From Candidatus Avelusimicrobium cornigerorum (GTDB lineage: Bacteria > Elusimicrobiota > Elusimicrobia > Elusimicrobiales > Elusimicrobiaceae), in NCBI GenBank assembly GCA_002309715.1, contig DBXW01000008.1:34895-98894 (forward strand): DNA of 64,000 bases, in the 5' to 3' direction. Positions 17,911-28,875 of this stretch are shown one piece after another; positions within the stretch are counted from its first letter, which is position 1; every line of letters starts with the position of its first letter. The notes beneath the pieces were generated by a model that saw only the letters and a program-made list of their open reading frames with translations, did not search any database and was not told the DNA's origin. Made by a program: the position numbers and the translations under genes.

Positions 17911-18723
17911 TTATTTCATCATAACAAAAGGCATTTGATCACCGGCCATATACGTAGGCATACGACCGTCCCACTTATCAATGGCCTTAAGTTGCGCTTC
18001 CACTTGACGCAGTTTAATCAAATTGTCCGAAACCACTTCGCGCTGCAAACGTAGCGATTTGGCTTCCGCTTCCGCTTGCAAAATTTTCTGCTCGGCTTCT
18101 TTTTTTACTTTTTCTACCAAGTTGGTCGCGCGTTTGGCTTCTTGTTCTGCAATTTGCTTTTCTTCCACCGCTTTTAAGAATTGTTTGGAAAACTCAAAAT
18201 TCGTAATAGCAATATCGGAAACGATAACTTCTTTTTCCGCCATTTTTGCTTTCAAAATTTCGTTGAGTTCCTTAGCCACTTCTACCCGGTTGGATATCAA
18301 ACTATCCGCCGAGTATTTGGCAATAACGGCTTTTGTCCACTCTTCTACCATCGGTTTTAAAATGGTGTTGGTATATTCCGGACCTAAATTGCGGTAGATA
18401 GATTCTACCGTATTGGGCATAATGCGGTGGTTGACCGCTAACGTTAAGCCAACGGTCTGTAAGTCTTTAGAAAAAGCCTCTGTATTAAAAGAATCTTTTT
18501 TTATGCGGACAGAAAATTTTTCCACATTATCAATAAAAGGCACTTTGTAGTGGATACCTTCGCCGTACGCACCGACTAATTTACCGAAACGCAATTTTAC
18601 AGCCACGTTCCCGGCAGATACGGTAAAATATGAATCAAAAGCCGCTACCACCAATAACACCGCAACAACAAGCGGCAAAAGCCACCAAAAACTCCCGGTG
18701 GACACAGGGGTTACATTACGCAT
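17911..18723 (-). CDS. SPFH/prohibitin-like membrane protein
   Basis: A 270-residue band-7 protein. One membrane helix (about 13-32) is followed by the SPFH domain (GNVAVKLRFGKLVGAYGEGIHYKVPFIDNVEKF) and a long charged coiled coil (about 180-245, EEKQIAEQEAKRATNLVEKVKKEAEQ). Prohibitin-type proteins form large ring assemblies in membranes and often modulate AAA proteases, but none is encoded nearby. It follows atpC after a 48-bp gap. Confidence 0.88.
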   Translation of the reverse strand: MRNVTPVSTGSFWWLLPLVVAVLLVVAAFDSYFTVSAGNVAVKLRFGKLVGAYGEGIHYKVPFIDNVEKFSVRIKKDSFNTEAFSKDLQTVGLTLAVNHRIMPNTVESIYRNLGPEYTNTILKPMVEEWTKAVIAKYSADSLISNRVEVAKELNEILKAKMAEKEVIVSDIAITNFEFSKQFLKAVEEKQIAEQEAKRATNLVEKVKKEAEQKILQAEAEAKSLRLQREVVSDNLIKLRQVEAQLKAIDKWDGRMPTYMAGDQMPFVMMK

Positions 18724-18771
18724 AGTTTCTCCTCGTCTGCGAGTAAACAGACTTTTCTTTTTTAAGAACTT

Positions 18772-19185
18772 TTAGGACATTTTGCGCCGTTTTACTTTCA
18801 TGCGCGTAATGGCCTGCTTGAGTTCAATTTCAGCCAACTCAAAATCAATATCCGCGTCTTTTTTAGTTAGTGCTTCTTTGGCTTTTTTGATTTTTTGGTT
18901 TTCGGCTTCTTCATCAATCTCATCGGCTAAATCTGCCCCTTCGGCAAACGCATTTACCACGTCGTCTTTTACTTCCACAAACCCACCCATAACGGCAAAA
19001 TCAAAATCTTTGCCGTCTTTTTTGTAGCGCAAATCGCCATAGGTTAGTTGCACAAGCACCGGCACGTGTCCGGGCAAAATACCCATTTCGCCCAAAAGCG
19101 CAGGCAACACTACCATATCTACTTCCAAATCGGTAAGCAGTTGCTTTTGCGGTGTGATGAGATTGAGTTTTAATTTTTTCGCCAT
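18772..19185 (-). CDS. atpC: ATP synthase epsilon subunit
   Basis: Central-stalk subunit of F1 that couples rotation and restrains hydrolysis. The 137-residue protein has the N-terminal beta-sandwich (LNLITPQKQLLTDLEVDMVVLPALLGEMGILPGH) and a C-terminal two-helix region (about 88-135). The start is one base after atpD, at the end of the atp operon. Confidence 0.95.
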   Translation of the reverse strand: MAKKLKLNLITPQKQLLTDLEVDMVVLPALLGEMGILPGHVPVLVQLTYGDLRYKKDGKDFDFAVMGGFVEVKDDVVNAFAEGADLADEIDEEAENQKIKKAKEALTKKDADIDFELAEIELKQAITRMKVKRRKMS

Positions 19186-19186
19186 A

Positions 19187-21516
<2,330 letters not shown>

Positions 21517-21524
21517 AAAATTCC

Positions 21525-22460
21525 CTAATTCTTGCGGCCTTCTAAAATAGCCACATAGTCGGCAATACCTTTTTCAAGTGTATAGTCCGGCTCGTAGCCG
21601 AGTTTTTCTTTGGATTTCGTGATATCCGCCTGTGTTTTAAGTTGAAAGAACGGATACGGATTATCAATATATTCCGGCTCCAAATTTGTGCCGAGTTCTT
21701 TATTTAAACACGCAATGATATCGTTATAATCGCGCGGTACGCCGGTGGCGGCATTGAAAACGCCGGTTTCTTTGCCGTTTTTCAAAGCACACATATTGAT
21801 TTTGACAATATCTTTTACATACACAAAATCGCGTTGTTGTTCACCGTGTTTAAATACCCGTGGGCGTTGACCTGCCTTCATTTGGTTGTAAAGTTGGTAA
21901 ACCATACTGGCCATTTTGCCTTTGTGATATTCTCCCGGACCGTAGACGTTAAAATAGCGAAGCCCAATAATTTTCATATCGTTATTATCTTCGGCAAACT
22001 GGCGGGCGACGTTGTCCATAATCACTTTGGAAAAACCGTATACATTTTCCGGGTGGGTGGGTTGTGTTTCCACATTAGGCACAGGACCGTTTCCGTAAGT
22101 AGCCGCACTAGACGCATATACCACTTTTTTGATATCGTTTTCCGCGGCAAATTCCAGCAAGTTTTTAAACGCTTCCACGTTTTGTTCCATCATCACTTTT
22201 TGATCCATTACCGTTGTATCTGTGATAGCGGCTTCGTGGAAGATAGCGTCAAAATACATATCGTGCGGCACGCTGGTAAACAAGTCGCAGGTAATAACGT
22301 CGCCTTTAAAACCGATTAAGTTTTTGAAGTGACCGTTCTTGGAAAAATCGTCTAACACGGCAACTTCGTGCCCTTCGGCTTCCAAAGTTTTAGCAATGTT
22401 GCTACCGATAAAGCCGGCACCACCGGTAACTAAATACTTTTTCTTTGATTTGTTTTCCAT
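21525..22460 (-). CDS. rfaD: ADP-L-glycero-D-manno-heptose 6-epimerase (within atp operon)
   Basis: Short-chain dehydrogenase-type epimerase that converts ADP-heptose to the L-glycero form for the LPS core. The 311-residue protein has the Rossmann motif VTGGAGFIGSNIA, the catalytic YGFSK (Tyr-xxx-Lys) and the RfaD-like LRYFNVYGPGEYHKGKMAS plus HGEQQRDFVYVKD. It lies between atpA and atpG with gaps of 8-9 bp on either side, so it must be co-transcribed with ATP synthase. The preceding pathway enzyme RfaE2 is encoded 7 kb away. Another sugar-nucleotide epimerase activity is possible but less likely given these motifs. Confidence 0.88.
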   Translation of the reverse strand: MENKSKKKYLVTGGAGFIGSNIAKTLEAEGHEVAVLDDFSKNGHFKNLIGFKGDVITCDLFTSVPHDMYFDAIFHEAAITDTTVMDQKVMMEQNVEAFKNLLEFAAENDIKKVVYASSAATYGNGPVPNVETQPTHPENVYGFSKVIMDNVARQFAEDNNDMKIIGLRYFNVYGPGEYHKGKMASMVYQLYNQMKAGQRPRVFKHGEQQRDFVYVKDIVKINMCALKNGKETGVFNAATGVPRDYNDIIACLNKELGTNLEPEYIDNPYPFFQLKTQADITKSKEKLGYEPDYTLEKGIADYVAILEGRKN

Positions 22461-22469
22461 TTTTCTCTC

Positions 22470-24537
<2,068 letters not shown>

Positions 24538-24539
24538 AT

Positions 24540-25034
24540 CTATTTCTTTTTTAATTCATTTAGCACACGTTCTACCGTCGCGTGTGCGTTTGCGTCGTTT
24601 AATTCTTCTTGTGCCACTTTTTTGGCCGCCAATATCGCCGTACGGACAATCTCGCCGCGGATATCGGCCAAGGCGTGATTTTTCTCCGCTTCTATACGCT
24701 CCCTTGCTTGTTCTAACATACGTTGCGTTTCTTCTTTGGCAGCCGCTATCAGTTGATCGCGTTGTGCTTCGCCCGTTTTAACGGCTTGCGCCATTTTTTG
24801 GGCGGCTTCTTCGGCGACGCGGTTTAATTTTTCGTCCAACGATGCTTTTAATTGTTGGGCTTCTTCGCGCGCTTGTTGTGCTTGCTGTTTATCTGTGGCA
24901 ATCTGCGTTTCGCGCTTTTCCAACGCGCCGATAATACCGTTCCACGCAAATTTTTTAAGCAGATAAACGAGGAGCAAAAAGTTACAAATGGTAAGTATTG
25001 TTACCCCGACATCGGGATTCAATAAATCTTCCAT
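24540..25034 (-). CDS. atpF: ATP synthase b subunit
   Basis: Peripheral-stalk subunit. The 164-residue protein has one N-terminal membrane helix (about 9-27, VTILTICNFLLLVYLLKKF) followed by a long charged helix (about 35-160) typical of the b dimer. It lies between atpE and atpH. Confidence 0.94.
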   Translation of the reverse strand: MEDLLNPDVGVTILTICNFLLLVYLLKKFAWNGIIGALEKRETQIATDKQQAQQAREEAQQLKASLDEKLNRVAEEAAQKMAQAVKTGEAQRDQLIAAAKEETQRMLEQARERIEAEKNHALADIRGEIVRTAILAAKKVAQEELNDANAHATVERVLNELKKK

Positions 25035-25048
25035 ATCTTTCCTTTAAA

Positions 25049-25276
25049 CTACATTACCATGGTGAGCAAGCAAATAACCAAACCCAACATGGCCGCCCCT
25101 TCTAACAAGGCCGCAATAATAATCATGGTGGTGCGCAAGTCGGATCCGGCTTCCGGTTGGCGGGCTGTACCTTCCAAGGCCGCAGTACCGATTTTGCCCA
25201 ACCCAAAACCCGCACCGATTACCACTAACCCGGCACCGAGCCCGGCAGCAATATATTTTAACACGGCTAATTCCAT
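25049..25276 (-). CDS. atpE: ATP synthase c subunit
   Basis: Proteolipid ring subunit, 75 residues, two helices joined by the conserved ARQPEAG loop (residues 38-44). The ion-carrying carboxylate is Glu59 in ALLEGAAML. At the place of the Na+-ligand Gln of Na+-type rings is Leu26, and the Ser/Thr pair after the Glu is Gly60-Ala61. By comparison with Ilyobacter/Propionigenium c subunits this predicts a proton-driven ring. Confidence 0.96.
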   Translation of the reverse strand: MELAVLKYIAAGLGAGLVVIGAGFGLGKIGTAALEGTARQPEAGSDLRTTMIIIAALLEGAAMLGLVICLLTMVM

Positions 25277-25316
25277 AGTTTTCTCTCCTTTTTCGGGTTT
25301 CCCCGTAAATTAAATT

Positions 25317-26078
25317 TTAGTGCGTATGTATCACCGAGCCGGCAAAAATTGCCGTCAAAAGCGTAAACACATACGCCTGTAAAAATGCAACCAACAACTC
25401 CAAACACGTCATAAAAATCTCTAGCCCCATGGCAGGCAGCAACGCTCCCGCGCCGGCAAACACGCTCATTTTCCCAACGATAAAAATGATGAGCAGTAAA
25501 CAAATCAGCACCATGTGCCCGGAAAGCATATTGGCAAACAAACGGATAGCGAGCACGCATACTTTAATAATCGTGCTGATCACTTCCAACGGAAAAATAA
25601 GCGGCACGAGCCACGCCGGCGTTCCCGACGGCACAAAACCTTTCAAAAACCCGATAACCCCGTGGTATTTAAGCCCGCTGTATAAAATGACTCCGCCGGA
25701 ACAAAGCGCAAGCGCCGCCGTAACGGAAATGTTAGACGTGGCGGTTTTCATTTCCGGTATCATACCGGCTAAATTGACAGAAAGAATAAATAAGAAAAGC
25801 GTGCAGAAATACGGCAAGAAACTTTTTCCTTCCGCGCCCATATTGGGCAGAACAAGTCCGTCGCGGATGAACGAAACATATTCTTCTAAAAGGGTAGTGA
25901 GCAAACGCCCGGACTTACTTTGACGCGGACGGCTGGCCCACGCCAACACAACAAGCAACAAAACGCTGACCGCAAAAATAGTGACCGAGTGCGTTGTAAC
26001 CGGTACGCGCAGTCCACCTAAGGTTACGCCCCAATCGTGATCTAAAATATGATGTGCTATGGTATCAGCGACGTTCAT
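25317..26078 (-). CDS. atpB: ATP synthase a subunit
   Basis: Membrane stator subunit forming the ion half-channels. The 253-residue protein has several membrane helices. The essential Arg lies in the helix-5 segment VLAIRLFANMLSGHMV, and the C-terminal helix ends LLTAIFAGSVIHTH. I chose the ATG at 26078, which overlaps the atpI stop as ATGA; the longer frame upstream merely lies over atpI. Confidence 0.95.
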   Translation of the reverse strand: MNVADTIAHHILDHDWGVTLGGLRVPVTTHSVTIFAVSVLLLVVLAWASRPRQSKSGRLLTTLLEEYVSFIRDGLVLPNMGAEGKSFLPYFCTLFLFILSVNLAGMIPEMKTATSNISVTAALALCSGGVILYSGLKYHGVIGFLKGFVPSGTPAWLVPLIFPLEVISTIIKVCVLAIRLFANMLSGHMVLICLLLIIFIVGKMSVFAGAGALLPAMGLEIFMTCLELLVAFLQAYVFTLLTAIFAGSVIHTH

Positions 26079-26299
26079 TTTTTCTTTTCCCGTTCCATGT
26101 CTTTGGCCCGACGCCACACAATATACATACCTAACATAAAACCGACTACCGCACCCGCCACTAAAAACCACGGAGAAGAATTATATTTTTTATCCAGCCA
26201 AAAACCAAAACCCACTCCTAAAATTTCCGCGGTGGCAAATTCTAAACCTAATGTAGTGATAGCCACATGATCTTGTGCAGAAAAATCTTTCAGTGACAT
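26075..26299 (-). CDS. AtpI/AtpZ-like ATP synthase assembly protein
   Basis: A 74-residue protein at the head of the atp operon with two hydrophobic segments (about 19-36 and 43-61). The pattern GVGFGFWLDKKYNSSPWFLVAGAVVGFMLGMY matches the small AtpI/AtpZ-type proteins that help c-ring assembly. It overlaps atpB by 4 bp. The sequence is too short to separate the AtpI and AtpZ subfamilies. Confidence 0.85.
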   Translation of the reverse strand: MSLKDFSAQDHVAITTLGLEFATAEILGVGFGFWLDKKYNSSPWFLVAGAVVGFMLGMYIVWRRAKDMEREKKK

Positions 26300-26406
26300 T
26301 TTTCTCTCCGGTCCGAACGCGCGCGCAGGCGTATATGATTATATTATAAGAAATTTACTCCAATAATACACAAATTTTTACTATAATAACCATAGACTCC
26401 TTTCCT

Positions 26407-26949
26407 ATGAAAAAAAATAAAGCATTTACACTTATAGAATTATTAGTAGTTGTTCTTATTATCGGCATTTTGGCCGCCGTAGCATTGCCACAATACCGAA
26501 AAGCCGTGGAACGCAGTAAATCAGCCCAAGCGTTGGCACTTATTAAAACAACCGCTCAAGCAATTGAAAGTTACCGCTTGTCCAACGGAGATTATCCCCA
26601 TACTTTTGATGAATTGCCCATAGATATCCCCTGGCCTACACGGGCCGCTGTCATGCAACAAGTTCAGGAAACGCGGGCTAATAAAGATTGGGCTATTGAA
26701 ATTCAAGATAGCCGTAGTTTTGGATATAGCGTAAACTTATACATTACACGTATATCGGGGAAATACAAAGGAGCCGGGTTTAAGTTGCTTGTTACGCCTG
26801 GGGCCCAACAAATTCAATGTTTTGAACGCTTGACGTCAGCCACCCTAACTTTTAATGCTTCTTTGCCGGATGGGGACTATTGTCAAAAAATTATAAAAGC
26901 CACGCCGCAAAGTTCATCTGGCTTCGCCCGTTATTATACGTTGCCTTAA
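26407..26949 (+). CDS. Type IV pilin-like protein
   Basis: A 180-residue prepilin. The class III signal MKKNKA is cleaved before FTLIELLVVVLIIGILAAVA, with the conserved Glu at +5 (residue 11). The residue at -1 is Ala6 rather than the usual Gly. The long N-terminal helix continues with PQYRKAVERSKSAQALALIK. The C-terminal region has two cysteines about 40 residues apart (in IQCFERL and GDYCQKI) that could form the D-loop disulfide. Many such stand-alone pilin genes are a feature of Elusimicrobium. It is divergent from the atp operon, with TATAAT at 26382-26387. Confidence 0.9.
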   Translation: MKKNKAFTLIELLVVVLIIGILAAVALPQYRKAVERSKSAQALALIKTTAQAIESYRLSNGDYPHTFDELPIDIPWPTRAAVMQQVQETRANKDWAIEIQDSRSFGYSVNLYITRISGKYKGAGFKLLVTPGAQQIQCFERLTSATLTFNASLPDGDYCQKIIKATPQSSSGFARYYTLP

Positions 26950-26970
26950 TTACGTTTACGCGCAAACAAA

Positions 26971-27000
26971 AAACTCCCCGGCCTTTATTCCGGGGAGTTT
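26971..27000. terminator. Bidirectional rho-independent terminator
   Basis: Stem AAACTCCCCGG/CCGGGGAGTTT with an 8-base loop. T-rich sequence follows on plus and A-rich sequence precedes it, so it can serve both the pilin (plus) and GH13 (minus) genes, which converge here. Confidence 0.85.
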
Positions 27001-27018
27001 TGTTTTAGTCTGTTAAAA

Positions 27019-28470
27019 CTATATGTTGAACGTAAAAATTTTGCTCTCGTAAGGCTGAAGCACAAGTTCCACGCCTTGCACCTTTATTTCGTCGGTTACG
27101 GCAATCTCCTTGCCGGAAAACTCTTCTTTCACCGAAGCACCGTGCACATTTTTTAACGGCAAGCGGCATTTGGCAGGCAAGTCGCTATAATTGATGACGA
27201 TAAGTTTGCCGGTGTTCATTTGTTTCCATTGCCACGACAAAATGTTGCGAGCAGTATCGTCGCCGGCACTTCCTACGTTAAATAAACTCCATTGCCCCCC
27301 GTGAAATGCCGGCGAAGAAGCAATGTTGAGCAGTTTTTGATAATAGGCAAAAACGCCTTCGTCTTTTTCAAACCAATCTTGCACGTATTGGATAGGCATA
27401 CGCGCCGGGCGGCCGAGCAGTTGGAAAAATTGGAACAACCGCGCGCCGGGCAAGGTGGCAATAATGGTGCTGGCAGCCAAAGACTTTTCGCGCCCAAATG
27501 CTTTTAAGGGTTCTTCCTCGTCGTGGTTGGAAGTGAATCGCATAGAGCGCATCTGGTACAAATGCTCTGCCCCCAAATGTCCTTTAATATCTTGCGAACT
27601 GGAAAAACGTAGGCGGTCGTACAGAATCTTATCGTAGGTATAATCAAAACCCATTTCCTGTACTTCCCATTCCAATCCCCAATATACTTCGGCAATAAAG
27701 GCAAATTCCGGGTATTCGTCGCGGATACACGATAACGCTTGGTGCCAAAATTCTTCCTTGGGTAATGTCCCCCCGATAAATTCCCACCAAATATCCCGGT
27801 GGACTTTATTAAGCGTCAGCATCGCCAGATCGCAACGTACGCCGTCGCACAACTGTGCCACGCGGCGCAAGTTATTAAGCATATATTCGCGCGTTTTGGG
27901 ATTAAAATAATTCAGTTGGGCCGTATCTGTCCACGGCGCAAAATACGGGTCGCGCCCGTGGGCAATATAAATACCGTTGGGATTTTTGAAAAACCAATCT
28001 TTATGATGGGCCGGCTCCACTGTGCCGGTATTAACAAACAAATCGGGATCTGACGAAACAGCCGGGCAGTCTATTGCCATGTGGTTGCCTACAAAATCCA
28101 ATAAAAGCGAAATACCGCGATCTTGAAGACGTTTACGGAATGCTTGCAAGGCTTCCGTGCCGCCTAAAGACTCATCTACCGTGTAATCATATACGGCGTA
28201 CGGGGAAGCGGAAATGTCTTCCGGCTTGACGTCGGGCTTGATAGCGCGGACTTGATTTTGAATTTCTGTAGAGTGACGGGCAATGGTTAAACCCATCGGG
28301 CTTTGTTGCCACACGCCCATAAGCCATACGGCATCAAAACCCATAGAAACAATCGTATCTAAAAATTGTTCGGGGATATCACGAAGCGTAAATGCATGCC
28401 CGTGTTTGGCTTCTAAACGCTTGAGCCAAGCGCGGGTATCAATTTCTAGTATGTGTGGATTTGTTCGCAT
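27019..28470 (-). CDS. Alpha-amylase family (GH13) glycosidase, cytosolic
   Basis: A 483-residue (beta/alpha)8 enzyme acting on alpha-glucans. No signal peptide is present. GH13 marks are DFVGNHMA (region I), GVRCDLAML with the nucleophile Asp (region II), FIAEVYW with the acid/base Glu (region III) and RFTSNHDEEE with the third Asp (region IV). A small C-terminal beta domain follows (about 395-483). The exact specificity (amylase, glucanotransferase or similar) cannot be read from the motifs. It stands alone between a terminator and the repeat region upstream. Confidence 0.88.
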   Translation of the reverse strand: MRTNPHILEIDTRAWLKRLEAKHGHAFTLRDIPEQFLDTIVSMGFDAVWLMGVWQQSPMGLTIARHSTEIQNQVRAIKPDVKPEDISASPYAVYDYTVDESLGGTEALQAFRKRLQDRGISLLLDFVGNHMAIDCPAVSSDPDLFVNTGTVEPAHHKDWFFKNPNGIYIAHGRDPYFAPWTDTAQLNYFNPKTREYMLNNLRRVAQLCDGVRCDLAMLTLNKVHRDIWWEFIGGTLPKEEFWHQALSCIRDEYPEFAFIAEVYWGLEWEVQEMGFDYTYDKILYDRLRFSSSQDIKGHLGAEHLYQMRSMRFTSNHDEEEPLKAFGREKSLAASTIIATLPGARLFQFFQLLGRPARMPIQYVQDWFEKDEGVFAYYQKLLNIASSPAFHGGQWSLFNVGSAGDDTARNILSWQWKQMNTGKLIVINYSDLPAKCRLPLKNVHGASVKEEFSGKEIAVTDEIKVQGVELVLQPYESKIFTFNI

Positions 28471-28544
28471 GACACTTCCCCTTATTTCTTTTATACTAAT
28501 TTCCCCCGCATTTGTAAATAGTTTTTTTAATTAGGTTAATAGAT

Positions 28545-28708
28545 GTTTATATGATTTTTCAGATTTGAGCCGTATTGCACGGGCAAGTGCCCTGTATAGG
28601 CGTGGTGGTAATCACGTCAAGGGGCAGGGACGCGCAAGACGGCCAAAGGTGGAAAATTGTTTATCGGGAACACGCAAACACGGGCACAACGATTAGTTGT
28701 GCCCGTGT
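28545..28708 (+). repeat. Structured dispersed repeat, copy A
   Basis: A 121-bp core (28545-28665) plus a terminal hairpin (28678-28708). The same core, also 121 bp, occurs inverted at 43589-43709. Shared blocks include GTTTATATGATTTTTCA at the left end and TGGAAAATTGTTTATC (TGTATATC in the other copy) at the right. Inside are a hairpin GGGCA-AG-TGCCC (28581-28592), a hairpin CGTGGT-GGTA-ATCACG (28601-28616) and the end hairpin ACACGGGCACAAC/GTTGTGCCCGTGT with a 5-base loop. The middle stem pairs differently from copy B while keeping the GGTA loop. Confidence 0.75.
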
Positions 28709-28753
28709 GCGTGCTTACGAAACTTACGAAATAACCATTAGTTTTTCGGGTAT

Positions 28754-28873
28754 GTTTTCAAATTTGAGATGATGAGCCGCCGTAAGTTGAGCGCGGCGTA
28801 CGTCCTGCGGACGGTGCAAAGCACCGCAAGTACGCAAGCGAAAGTCGGCGGCTCAGGACTCAAATTTGGAAAC
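28754..28873. repeat. 120-bp long inverted repeat next to the gyrA stop
   Basis: Left arm at 28754-28782 pairs with right arm at 28846-28873. It is made of GTTTTCAAATTTGAG / CTCAAATTTGGAAAC (one wobble) and the perfect TGAGCCGCCG / CGGCGGCTCA. The interior contains further nested pairs such as GCGTAC/GTACGC and CGGTGC/GCACCG. It ends two bases from the gyrA stop, so it would fold in the gyrA 3' untranslated RNA. It could be a transcript-end structure or a MITE-like insertion. Confidence 0.7.
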
Positions 28874-28875
28874 CA

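Larger units (their letters stand above)
28471..28875. other. Non-coding region between the GH13 gene and gyrA
   Basis: 405 bases without a credible gene. It holds the GH13 promoter region, a structured repeat unit shared with the parB downstream region (28545-28708) and a second long inverted repeat that ends two bases before the gyrA stop (28754-28873). Confidence 0.6.
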
